A stretch of DNA of 64,000 nucleotides from Romanomermis culicivorax (Eukaryota; Nematoda; Enoplea; Mermithida; Mermithidae). Positions within the stretch are counted from its first letter, which is position 1. Each line of letters opens with the position of its first letter. Of this stretch, positions 33,059-44,905 are shown piece after piece. The notes under the pieces are model-generated. The model was not told the origin of the DNA and made no database searches. It saw only the letters and a list, made by a program, of their open reading frames with translations. The position numbers and the translations under genes are program-made. Location of the stretch: NCBI GenBank assembly GCA_963922205.1, contig CAWUHX010000175.1:186001-250000 (forward strand). Reading direction: 5' to 3'.

Positions 33059-33180
33059 CTGTTTAGATCGTTGGTTAATCGTAACATATGAAGCGATAAC
33101 GGATCACATTTTGGCAAATTATCGTCAATCGTCTGATCCATAGCGTCTGACCGTTTGATTAGTGACGGACGAAGCGTGTC
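33059..33180 (-). CDS. WDR44: WDR44 exon 7
   Basis: 40 codons plus two bases. The end reads CDPLSLHMLRLTNDLN, matching the family's INPLTLHIMRRTKEY block. Acceptor TTTTAG, donor CAG/GTTTAT. Confidence 0.92.
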
Positions 33181-35236
33181 CTAAAAGCCAAATCTTCAAG
33201 TTTTCAAGTTTATTCATAAATTTCTACTCAATCAATTAGAATTTTCCACAGATTGAAACATGATAAAATAATCTTTCCACGTTCAAGCGAGACCAGTATG
33301 TGTACAGGGTGTTTCATAATGATTTACTATACCCCTGTTGTAGCCATGTAAGTGGATGATACACAAAAATGCTACATACTATCTTGTAGAGAATTCAACT
33401 TTGCACTTCATGAGCTGCAAAGCTACTATTTGATTCGTGTCCTTCTAGGGTCTAACAACAAAAAACAATCAAAATGTTTAAAAAGCAGATAACTCAATCG
33501 ATTAATAATCATTTTCACTACCATTCGCCTCCCTAATTTGTCGGAAACGTTGTGGCATCGAACCAGGACGTTGGAGTAAACTTTCGTTCCGACCACAAAT
33601 TGAAAAGTTAGTGAAACAATTAACTGGTTTCCTTTTCCAATTTAATTACCCATCGTGTTGACCTTCTAAGCTTTTACACAACCCAATTGATGCGAATGAA
33701 TAGCTCGATGAAAACAGAAGCTTGAATTCGATCAAGATCAGCAATTTCCGAATCAAAAGACATTTTGCAAAACACGAAAGATTTTACAATGAGTTTTGTT
33801 CTTCCTTTGTGTAAAAGTTACATATAAAGTGTAAACCACTAAAAGTTTTTTCCAGGGGAAATTCCAAAATTTTTTAACAAAGACGAAAGTGAGGTCGCGT
33901 AACTACCGAATGTCGGACAGAGAGGTTCGTAATGGCGCGCTTAAGCGCCTCCTGGTGGGGTTTGGGGCGACACTCCAGAAAAAATTGATTTTTAGCTACT
34001 TTAGCCTTGAAAAATCTCTGAAAATAGATAGTTAAAACAGATAATTTAGATTACTCATCAAAGGTTTTTTTACATTTGTGCTATTTGGCCAAGAATTTGG
34101 TTAGACAAGGACATTTTCGGTTGATCACTCTAAAATTGATTACCTTCGATTAAACGTTAATTTTCTTGAACTTCATTCAAATCGCGTCAGTCTTAAACTT
34201 TAGCAACTGGATTTTATGAGTTTTGAGGGAAAATAATGAAAGGTCTAGCATAAATTTTCATTCAAAGGCTTTCAAAGTGTCGGAAAATGCATTTTTCAGC
34301 TTATTCTTCTGAACCCATCATTTATCGATCGCAAATTTTTAGCATAGATAATCCTAATCATGCGTCGAGAGATTGCTTTCAGAAGATGTAATGCACGAGA
34401 ATGCAGGTTATAAATAATTCAGCGGCAGACATTCCATCTTTTGGTCGGAGATCGTTAATGCCAGCGCGTTGCTCCGGAAATTTTTCTAAATTTCAATATT
34501 CTAGGAAGCGGGAAAACGAGTCTTTTCAACATTTATTTCCTGGACAAAAGTACTACTTTTTCAGATAACTCAGTGATTTTCCAGTTGCGCAAAATGCAAA
34601 TGTTAGGCACGCAACCGATAGTCTTGGATTCCTCAAGCAGAAAGAACATGTGTCATCTGCACTGATGATGTTTGGATCGTACTCTGAATGGGGAAAGTTT
34701 ATGTTCACAAAACACAGAAATATTTAAACACTACACAAAGACTTTCAGAAAATGACCCAGAAAAATCTCGTTTTTTCAATTATGTTAAGAAACAATACAA
34801 GATCTAACATTCATCCATGATGTATTGATGTTTAAAAGCTATAACCATAAGATAGGACATTTTTCAACCATGAACTGGAAATAACATGAAGAATTACAAA
34901 CAGTTTGAAATCCGGCGCGAAGCGTAGGAAACTTTTCAGGATTTTTCGTCTTAAAACGCGTGGAAATGAATTTTCGGACAGGAAATCCTATAACTTAATC
35001 AAAAGGGTCGTAAGGCTTCAGGTTACCCGGTGCAACTGGCAGAAAAATTTGGTTGCACAGCCTAAACTTTGGCTGTTGTGTGCAAAAAACTTTGCCACTC
35101 GTGATCAAAATTTATTGTTGAATTGGGACTAAATTATGAATAAAATAAATTATTCCAATTACCTATTACATTCTGATAATAAAACTGCATTTGATAGATA
35201 GGCTAAAAAAGTCTTCGTATAGTGAACTTTACTAAC
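33181..35236. other. WDR44 intron 6
   Basis: 2-kb intron. Contains a copy of the short GC hairpin repeat (GGCGCGAAGCGT at 34914) and no recognised complete element. Confidence 0.5.
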
Positions 35237-35344
35237 CCTCTTTTCATAATTTAGAGTGGATTCTTGGCTCGATTTACTTGAAGTCGGCGCAGAAATTGTC
35301 GACGATTTCAGGAAATTTGGCGGCGAATGTAGGGGCAAAGTATT
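35237..35344 (-). CDS. WDR44: WDR44 exon 6
   Basis: 36 codons in phase 0: NTLPLHSPPNFLKSSTISAP then TSSKSSQESTLNYEKR. Ser/Thr-rich and disordered, little conserved, but with a clean TTTCAG acceptor and AGG/GTTAGT donor and phase agreement with both neighbours. Confidence 0.82.
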
Positions 35345-35622
35345 CTGAAAGGATGAAGAATACACTTGAATTTCGAATTTGAACCCAAAATATATACCTA
35401 ATGGGCGTTGAACACAACAAAAGCTCGTAAACTGAGTGGAATAAAAACTTTGACTTATGCTTGCACGTCCTAGTTTGTTCTGGATTGTTAGGCGATTTAA
35501 AGAACCTTCACAATATATTTGCAGGCACACATGTAAACTGACATTCTTTCGTATTCACAAATGACTCCACACAACCTGATAATCATTTTAGCTTTATTCA
35601 AAAAGATAAAACAGAACCCCAC

Positions 35623-35745
35623 ATCTTTTCCTAGCCGCTTCCGACGGGGCGGCTTCGATGGTGGCGATTCGATAAAAAAATTTGTCTTGTTTTCAAGGAT
35701 AGCATCTTCTTTGACTCGGTTGCTAGATACGATGTCCGGTTCTAT
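35623..35745 (-). CDS. WDR44: WDR44 exon 5
   Basis: 41 codons: IEPDIVSSNRVKEDAILENK, TNFFIESPPSKPPRRKRLGK, D. EPDIV followed by a PPxKPPRRKR patch matches the family's EPDIVAS and Pro-rich, PPPRKRK region. The donor (GAT/GTGGGG) is weak and was picked because it alone keeps the frame with exon 6. Confidence 0.82.
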
Positions 35746-36295
35746 CTATAAATAAAAATAAGCGCATCGTTAATTATTCTATAATTATTGAGAGAATGAT
35801 ATCGCCATACAAAAAGCTGATGAATTTCAATCCAAATTTGTTGAGCATAACACAAAAAGAAAATACAAACAAATTTCTATAGGTTTTGAAGTCGAGACCG
35901 TATAATTGCTCGGCATTTCTCAAAATCAAAGAAAATGCGATGTAAAATTGTAAAAATACGGTTTTACAACCATGTCCTCGAGGCTTGAGTAGAGTAATTC
36001 AATTTAGAATGTGGCTTTATTTACCGTTGATCATACTGTTATGCATTCACGTGACAACCGGGCTACTTTTGGGCCAGAGCGGAACCGCGACTCATTGAAA
36101 TGGCAGAATAACTTTTGGAAAGTTAGGCAAAGGAGCCAAAACAGCTTACTAAAACTCGACTGTTTTCCTCAATGAACTTTCACTTTCGATGTCTTCAGCG
36201 TGAAAAACTGTATTATATATCCAAATCGCAACACTCTATTGGTTGACGAAAAATGTTCGTCAACCAGAAAGCGAATCTTGAAGCTTCGCATTTAC

Positions 36296-36446
36296 TTTAA
36301 TTCCGCCCGGAGCTCGAATATTGGACGACGATGCCACTATAGATTTTTCCTTTGACATGGAGAGTGGTGAGGAACGAGCCTCATTGGAAGACAGAACGGG
36401 AGCTGACAACGGTTCGTTGTTTTTTTGAAGCGAATTATGTTCAAGC
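36296..36446 (-). CDS. WDR44: WDR44 exon 4
   Basis: One base completing Lys, then 50 codons of Ser/Pro-rich sequence starting LEHNSLQKNNEPLSAPVLSS and ending APGGIK. Acceptor TCTTTAG, donor AAA/GTAAAT; the phase agrees with exons 3 and 5. Confidence 0.85.
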
Positions 36447-37223
36447 CTAAAGACATGAGAGGAAGAGGAAAAAAGTCAAAAACCTACGGCAAGACGGATT
36501 TTCTTACCGTCAAGGCTCAATGGAAGAGGAAATAAGTTAACTGTCTTTTTCAGGTTCGTTTTATTTTGTTTCTTCTGAGGTCTTCCTGACAACCCGTGCC
36601 CTTTTCTGCGAAAAACGGGGTTGTTTCTTTCCGGCACTATGCAATGCAAATATCTCTCTGATACAGAAATGTGCAGACTTATTTAAGGAAAAACGTCAAA
36701 AACTATCGTTCAAGAAGATCATCAGATGATACAGAAACTTGTACAATCAGGAACCGATCCGTACGTGTTTTGAATTCTTTTTCTGACTCTATTTCTATGT
36801 TCCAGTACCGGTTGGTATGTTCATTCCTGTGACTTGAAACTTTCAAGTCGAAAAAAGCTGATTTTTTCAAGTCGTATTGGCATTTAACTCATTCTCTTGT
36901 TTCTCTATAAACTTTGTATTAGAAAAGTATAACAAAACCACCGATTTTGAACAGAACATCCTATTCTAATGAAGCTTGATAGTTGACATCAAGTTAACGA
37001 TTATCACACAATTACATAAAGAATATATGGATGTTTTCATACTCTGATTTTATCTTGAGTTTGTTTTTCAAATTGGTTCTTTTATTCTTTATTTTCACCA
37101 CTACATTTTGCTATTTTTTGCAGCTTTGAAATTTGCATTTGTATTCTACTGCCGTGCATGTCCTCGAAGTGAAGTTCAAACAGAATTGGATGTTCTTTTT
37201 ATAACTCTACTCCCATTCACCAA

Positions 37224-37420
37224 CATACTTGTAAGAGGTCCGACCAGTTGGGGGGGGGGGGGGGTAAACACGAAATTTTGGGGGAGGGAGTCGAAAAAAG
37301 TCAAAATTTTTTCCAAAAGGGCCAAAAAGGCACTTTTTGACAATTTTTTCAAGTCTGGGGGCGTTGGGTATATGGTTAGCCAAGTTGGGGGGCCCCCAAC
37401 CCCCCGCGGTTACAGGTATA
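37224..37420. mobile_element. CATACTTGTAA MITE, related short family
   Basis: 197 bp with ends CATACTTGTAAGAGGTCC and TTACAGGTATA. An 8-bp near-duplication, TTCACCAA (37216-37223) and TTAACCAA (37421-37428), flanks it. Long G and C runs near the ends resemble the CATACATGTAA family, of which it looks like a distant relative. In WDR44 intron 3. Confidence 0.72.
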
Positions 37421-38036
37421 TTAACCAAAATAAAATTCACCACGCGCACTCTCAAAATCAGTTCTCGATATTATAATGCCACAAAATAAGAAATACGTGA
37501 TCTGTGATCATTGCAGCAAAGACTATGTTATTGGGTGTTTTCTCATGTACAAACGACCGATTTAGAAAAAATTCCCAACTGATATTTCAATAGGAAGAGA
37601 GTCGACATTTTTTCCAAGCGTATCTTACGAGTCTTGGAATTTAAGTCGAAAATTTTTAGATAATAAGAACTGATACTTGAAAAAATGGACTTTTGCTGGG
37701 TGAAGTAACTTGGAATCTATAAGTCTTGTTGGAATACGTACGTAAGCATACGAACTAAAACAAGAAAAAATCGTCTATTATCGACGACTCGGAACTTGGT
37801 ATTCTAACCACAAACGAATTTGTCCTACAGGATGGAAAATCAGTGTGGGTTAGTCAACTGTGGGCTAACTTTGACATCACGTGCGCAGGTCACACTGAAA
37901 AATTAGCATGTATACAAGGGATTTTCGGAGTTTTCACAAAAAAATTGGAGGCAACATCAATTTTTCTGTATACTATATTAACCGAAGCCCTAAAAAATTA
38001 TTGCTGATACAGTGGGAAAAGGATCTGTATACTTAC

Positions 38037-38439
38037 TTGGAATTTTTGACAAATTCGCTTGTTAAATTTTCGATAAGTTCGGCGGCGGCGGAATTTTTTC
38101 GTTCTAAGGCGGCCAAATGTGCGTTATCGTACAAAAGTTGCTCGCAGGCCGACAAACCGCCCACCTCGCGATTCAACGAAGAACTTTTTTTATTCAAACA
38201 GCGTACAATGTTGTTCACTCCAGCGGCCGCTCTTCTATCCAACGAACTGGTTTTACTTTCAGGCGTCAAGAAACGCTCCATAGTGCTACTTTTCGAACTG
38301 CCCGAACTGTGATTGACCGATGACGGCAACGAAGATACGTGATACGGCAGCGGTGCGGTGAAATTCAGTCCGAATAATTGACCGCTGGTCGGATTATAAC
38401 CGCTGGGAGCAGCAGTTGTAGTACTTACGTTTGAGGGGC
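38037..38439 (-). CDS. WDR44: WDR44 exon 3
   Basis: Two bases completing Gly, 133 codons and two bases. Starts PSNVSTTTAAPSGYNPTSGQ; mid part Ser-rich; the end (LLYDNAHLAALERKNSAAAE, LIENLTSEFVKNS) looks helical and may form a coiled coil. Not strongly conserved outside close relatives as far as I can judge; assigned by clean splice sites, phase agreement and position between exons 2 and 4. Confidence 0.87.
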
Positions 38440-40391
38440 CTATAAATATCAAAAAATTCCATTTAGTATGAAAAATAGCAAAGAAAAAATAAGATGGAAA
38501 ATATCTTTGATCCAGGAATGTCTAAAAAAAGCGAGATAGTAGACCAACTTATTACTGTTGTGTGGAAATCTTGGATCTTTTTCTTAGAGATGCCTCAGTC
38601 ATCGACACCTACGAAAGTGTTTGTCACAAACTGTCAAGGGTCGATGCCAGCCAGTATGTCACAGATGATTTGCAACTTCTATACATAGTGTGGAAGCAAT
38701 GATTGGCACAATAAGAGTGATTTTTTCATGGAAATTAGTAATCCAAGTGCATGAATGTGACAATGCAAGAAAAATAAGATTCAGATCCAAGTGAAAGTTT
38801 GATTATCACCTTCAAATTTGCTGCCTGATCGGCATCTTAGAGCATTGGTCAGCTTGATTCCGACATCAAAGCAAACACGTGTTTTACTTTTGACTAGTAG
38901 CGAGGCGATTGAGCATAACAGTTTACCTACTAATTCAATAGGAATTATGTGCCTATACACCTGGCTCTTGATGTGATAATAATTAAGCCTTCCGCTCACA
39001 CATTATTAAAAAACAAATCAACGTGAAACCAAGTCTCCTCATAGATTTACAAGGCTTCAATACTACGGCTAGTTTTGGATACAGTTGACTGGGATTTCCC
39101 GGCACCGCCAAAAAAGTCGCCCTAGGATATCAACACTTTTTGTCATACAGCTTAGACAGACAACAGCGTGGGGATGCGGGAGCGTCGTATTAACCCTACC
39201 AGGGGTCTGAAAAACATTAGCTACCCCCAGAAAAATGGCGCACTAGGTGTTCAAATTTTTAGGAAAATGGTTTGCCAAAACTTGATTTGGGGTATAGTGC
39301 ACTGTACTTCAAGCAATCATTAAAAAAGCCTTTTGGGAGAGAAGCATTAAGCCGAACACAGAAACACTGCCAAAGTAAAGAAAATTTTTGGTTGATTTTT
39401 TAAGCTGAATCAAGTTGCCTGATCCCAGCTTAAAATCCTCATAATTTATGCTGTTTTATCCTAATTTATGAAAAACGGGTGACTTCTATGTAACTGTCAG
39501 GTTTTCTAGCTGATACTGCAGCAGACCCTCGTCGATGAGAGGACATGCTTAGGAGCTATGGCGTATGCTGACACCCTCCGTGAACAGTGTGACCGACCAC
39601 GCCCTTAACAGGGGTCATCCCAGTGGAAAAATGGCCGGGTCTGACTCGAGCCTTTTGTTCCTATGAAAAGATGCATCGCATCAAGTATTATATATAACTA
39701 GCACTCACTCTGAGGCAGTAATGTTGCAATTCACAACAAGCAGCCAAATAAGAAGTTTTATTTCATTTTTTAACAACCGCTAATGCCAAAAACTTAGACA
39801 CACTGGTAATCGTTGAACTGAACTGAAATTTCTACTTTTTTTTACACGAAAAATTGTTAGGTACTTTTGAATTTACAGAATAAGAGCTGATTAAAAATAA
39901 CATCCATTCAGTCTTTATTCTAGCATGGCCTGCAATTTTTATATTATATGCATTATGTATGTAGTATATACTTATGTACAGGTATCTGTGAGAAATTCAA
40001 CTAAAAGTTATTGCTTATATCAAGGTTCTGATCCTCCTCAGGCATTCCAGAAAAGTAGATGTCTATTCTTCTTACAGAACTACTAATCATTCATAGTGAT
40101 GATAAGCGGATGAAATTCACATTCGATTTTGATGGAATCTGCTCAAAAGCAAATATTAACGGCTGGATTACAACTCTTCGATTAGAAAAAATTTCAAGAT
40201 TCCTAATAATAAGGAACAAGACAAGAAGATCAACTTCATTCAGCAGTAGATGTCGTTTTAGTCTTACTATCAGTCAGAATGTGTATACAATCTTACACAC
40301 TGTCAAGCATAGTGCCAATAAATTATGCTAGTTTCATGAGACAATTTTGCAGCTAGTAATTGTCAGAAACGAGCAATGGTATTGGTTACGG

Positions 40392-42901
40392 TAGGGTTTT
40401 TTAGTACGAGTCCTATTGACACTCGTGCTATTAAAACAATATTTCATACAGTTAGCACGATTGAAAAACACCTTTTTTCCTCGAAGAGTTTTTCCGCATG
40501 AGAGCCATACTCGGAGTTCTATTTCTAGGCCAATTGGGAGCCACGGCTTCTAAAAATCCTGGTTGGCGCGTAAAAATTTAGGAATTTTAGGGTAATTTAG
40601 AGATATTTTCATCTTCGAATTTTTAAATATCGCCGCTTCGCGAAATTATATCATCTGTACATACCTTATGATTTTAAATAAATTTTAAGTGTTGCTGTAG
40701 TTGTGCATATCAGATGTATTGCACGAAATGTTTATTTACACAACAATGGGAGCTTCATGTATCTTAGACATAAAACATTAATTTGGCTTTGATTTTAAAG
40801 AGTTCAAACTATCGAAAACTATATACAACTATTGCATTAATGCCGAATCAACAAGGTGATGTTGCATGATCTACGTAAAAAATTCTTGTGCAGGCACCAA
40901 ATGTGTCAACAGCTAAAACGGCAGTTGTTGCAAAATTGGTCTCGTCTGTTTCTGGCATGTTTTATTTGTTGTAAAAGCTGAGCTGATCAGTTCAGCAGAA
41001 AAGTTGCATACGTTGTTATCTAAGCATTTCGCTCAATCAGCCGAAGAATAGAAAAAAGAACATGTAGTGCCTCACTGTAAGATTGAACATTTAAACTGAA
41101 ATTGTAATACATATCATTGATTGAATAACGACTGATCTAATATGCGAGCCTTATTATTGTGTGTGTGATCGAAAATGTATCTAAAATGCTTCATCTTTTA
41201 TATGGGCTTTTACTGTGATTTTGATGCGTGTTTTTGAATAAATTTGTCGAATAAACTGTTTTTTACTACTACATTCGTTTACAAACATTTTAGTTTTGGC
41301 TTGTTGAAATTCGGATTGGCCTATAAAATTTTGATCCTAGGAGCCAAATGGCCTGTGGAGCATACATGTAATTGGGGGGGGGAGTGCTATGGGAAGCCCC
41401 CCAGAAATCGTCCACCATATGGCTAGCCATTGGGCGACCGCCCCCAGGATTTTCCAATCCAATGGCTAGCCATATGGTAGCCGTATGGAAAAATTACTAT
41501 TTTTGAACTATTTTTCGGATTTTTTCGTGAAAAAATCGAATTTTTTTCCCTTCAGAGACTCTTCCACCCAAAATTTTGGGAATTACTGACCCCCGGCCCC
41601 AAAAAAGTCGTCCAACCACCCCCCCCAGATCTCGGGGCTCCGTTACATGTATGCTGTGGAGAAGAAATGAAAAATAAAACCCTGATCATACTCAAAATTT
41701 GTTTCTTCATTTTCCAAAAAATTTTCCACAATTTTAAAAGCATTTAAATTTTAAAAACATATATGTTTTTATACAGATGCTTTTTTCTGCATTTTAGGAG
41801 CATACTCAGGCATACTCAAACATTCTGATGTTTTCGGAGTCATTAATGTGCAAAAAAGAGGGAAAAAATAGCGAAAATTTTAGTCAGGTTTATCACATCG
41901 AGCTGATGAACGACTCACTGGTGTTCTACAACAGTTAAAAGCACATTGACGATAGACTTATCATGAATTTATCTGCTGTTAGCATTTCTGTGACTCTGAT
42001 AAGAGATGTCGAATTTTATCTATAGCTTCTTCCGACGCTGAGTGCCGGTAAAAATTTTCGGGTTTTCACATTTTAAAACGCTGGAAAATGAAGGTTCGCA
42101 AAATTGACATGTAAATTAAAATCAGACTAATAGATTGTAATTTGTTCGCAAAAATTTTCATATTTTATATTCTAAACGCTGGAAAATGAATCTTTGTAAC
42201 AAACATTGCTGAATAGAAGCTCTAAATTTGTAGTCCCGAATGATGTCATTCTTTATAAATGCAAAAGTTCACGTTGAAAACGTTGTAGTTCCCAGCCTGT
42301 GAGCGAAAAAATTTAGATGACTGATGAAAAATCGTAGTTTTCGACAAAATACTGACTCCTAATGAATAAAAAAGACATGAAATAATTCAATTAATAGAAA
42401 CTGTCGAAGATTAACTAGAGAATAGAAATATGCTAACAGTCGTGCCTGATAGAAAACCATGACAATTATACTCTACACTGGAAAATTTTGTGATTTTGAC
42501 CTTCTAAAATCCACCCACAATGAGATCCATACCCAAAGAAAAAACGGTGTTGACAAATGATACTTTGTTGGTCTGAATCTAATGTGTGAGTTTGTCGATT
42601 CTAATGACCTACTTTTATTGTATTATTGATCCATGAAATCATGCTCGATGTTGGTACTTTTAAAAGAAATTTGAACGAAAAAAGCATTCAGTCAATTTTT
42701 TATTATGTGGAAGTCGTGGAATAAATGTTAGAGAACAACGATTTTTGTTTTTTTACCACAATTTGTCGATATCTTCTATCTAATTTTCTTCTCAAACTTT
42801 ATTTAAAAATTTATCACTTCTAGTCATTAGCACGAGTGCTGACTTCTGACATTTCTATTAGCACGGCTCTGGTTTAATTAGCACCGTGCTAAAAAACCAT
42901 G
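40392..42901. mobile_element. hAT-type element with TTAGCAC subterminal repeats
   Basis: Left end TAGGGTTTTTTAGTACGAG, right end CCGTGCTAAAAAACCATG (inverse). Flanks GGTTACGG (40384-40391) and GGTTGTGC (42902-42909) agree at five of eight positions, a likely decayed 8-bp duplication. Copies of TTAGCAC and its inverse cluster near both ends, probably transposase-binding sites. No transposase frame remains. Two units of a GAC/GCTGGAAAATGAA repeat lie at 42030-42210. Contains MITE copy D. Confidence 0.68.
41361..41653. mobile_element. CATACATGTAA-family MITE, copy D (internally deleted)
   Basis: 293 bp; ends CATACATGTAATTGG and TTACATGTATG. Perfect 8-bp duplication CTGTGGAG at 41353-41360 and 41654-41661. 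The GC hairpin part of the family is missing. Nested in the 40392-42901 element. Confidence 0.9.
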
Positions 42902-43514
42902 GGTTGTGCAATGAGTTTGTTCACTGTCTACATCTTCATGATTCTTCACTGCTCCCTTTTTTCTAGCAATTACTTCTGCGTGATGAGCTTAATCCTATAT
43001 CACAAGTGAAGCATACCTAATTATTCGTATTAGAGATGTATCGGGTCCAAAATTTTAAGAATATCGGATCCGGTTTCGGGTCCAAAATTTTGAGGATATC
43101 GAGTCCGAGTCCAGCAAAATAATCGGGTAATTTCGGGTCTCATTTCGTGTCCGGGTCCGTTATATTTTTCCGCATGCTATTCTGTGTGACATTATTCAGA
43201 AACGATTTCTGAGAGACTTGACCCACTATTCCATTGACCTATGATAAGTTGGAAACTAATAATATCTGAAAATGAGATATTTTGAGTGGTTTTATATGCT
43301 GAGTATTGTGAGAGCATATATTCGGCGAAAAAGTCAAAAATCGCACACCTACTGCACTCCAAAAGTTGAAAGTTTTACATCTTTTGGCATTTTAAAGTCT
43401 CTACGCGTGTTTGGAAATATAAATCTTCAAATGTTCATTATATGCAGAGGGTATGGAAGAAATTTTCTGACATCTTACTCTCTCAAGTGCAAAAAATGAA
43501 GTCGAAATAACCTG

Positions 43515-44080
43515 AAAGAGTCATTTGAAGCTTTTTTGGCACCCTCCTATAAGATGCCACTGAATTTTTCCTTTATTTCTGTAGCCACTAGTGCCCAAGA
43601 AATTGTATTGAAATTCAAATCAGGTTTGTGTACCCTTTTGGGAGCTGTAAATGTCTGCACATCTTGGAATGCGTTTTCCTGTAAAGAAACGTCAGAATGG
43701 CTCGGTTTCTCAAATTTAATAAAAAAATTTAAATTTTTTGACCCTTCATTCGAAGCATGTCGTTCAGTAGCAAATATCAAAGCTAGATAAATCAAAATTT
43801 ATCTAGCTTTGAAGCCACACTGTTTTTCTTATTCATTATATATGTGATGGCAAATCTTGTTTTCTCACAACTTTATTGGTTGGGAATTCATTCGGATTCG
43901 AAAATATATTTCGATAGCAGTGCAATGTGTGCCAATCGCTACAACTCACAAAACGGTACACAAATCGGATTGGAATTTTAACAAAATATATTGGACCTTA
44001 GTGCCTACAAAAATGACGAAAACATTCTGCGGTATTCGATGGGAAGGTGTCCGGAAAGAGGTCCAAATGATTTTTTCGGC
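43515..44080. repeat. Long imperfect hairpin inside the hAT element
   Basis: The centre is at about 43794, where CAAAGCTAGATAAAT is followed by its inverse ATTTATCTAGCTTTG. The arms extend about 270 bases each with divergence: the minus-strand translation of the left arm (PKRVHKPDLNFNTISWALV) resembles the plus-strand translation of the right arm (KTVHKSDWNFNKIYWTLVP). The arms might derive from a duplicated coding segment. Confidence 0.6.
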
Positions 44081-44164
44081 TTTTTTCCAGCCCTTTCAAG
44101 GCACTTTAAAAAGTGTAAAACGGGAAAAATACAACATTAGAATATTTTTTCAAACGCAGTAACC

Positions 44165-44905
44165 ACCCTATAGTCGGTTTTTCTTAAAATGCTTCCAAAT
44201 AATGAAAGTGGAAAGCAAGTAGCATTTCAGATTTTTGCAATTTTCTGATAAACAGAATGTCATGCAGGACCATCCATGTAATTGGGGTGGGGGGGAAGTG
44301 CTATGGGAACCATACATGTAATTGGGGGGGGGGAGTGCTATGGGAACCCCCCCCCAGAAATCGTCGACCATATGGCTAGCCATTGGGCGACCGCCCCCCA
44401 GGATTTTCCAATCCAATGGCTAGCCATATGGTAGCCGTAGGAACCCCCATACTTTTGGTCGAGAAAATACTGAAAAAAGTCAATTTTTTGATTAAAAATG
44501 TCAATTTTTGAACGAAAAATCGTAAAAAAATGTGAATTTTCTTGGCGCTTCGCGCCATGGATACATTTCTTCGGTCTTTTTAGGGAAAAATACTATTTTT
44601 TGAACTATTGTTCGAACTCTTTCCGTGAAAAAATCGATTTTTTTCCTTGAGAGACCCCTCCCCTCAAAATTTTGGGAATTACTGACCCCCGGCCTCAAAA
44701 AAGTCGCCCAACGCCCCCAGACCTCGGGGCTCCGTTACATGTATGTGCAGGACCGGAAATTTGTGAGCGTACTGACCTAACCTTTAGCAATTTTTCGAGC
44801 GAAAAATTTTACAAACAGAACTTTATGTACGATTTTGAAGGCAGTTACTGATTTGTGCCACTTTTCTTTTAGGAAGCATTTTATAAAAAACAGAATATAG
44901 TTTCG
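44165..44905. mobile_element. TATAGTCTG-family MITE, third copy, interrupted
   Basis: Starts CTATAGTCGGTTTTTC and ends GGAAGCATTTTATAAAAAAC then AGAATATAG. Outside the 475-bp insertion it matches the two copies at 7158-7637. Confidence 0.75.
44271..44745. mobile_element. CATACATGTAA-family MITE, copy E
   Basis: 475 bp, perfect 8-bp duplication TGCAGGAC at 44263-44270 and 44746-44753. The left terminus is partly duplicated: a first end (CATCCATGTAATTGG) is followed after 40 bases by a second (CATACATGTAATTGG). Right end TTACATGTATG. Inserted in the MITE at 44165-44905, which sits in the hAT element at 43031-45490. Confidence 0.9.
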
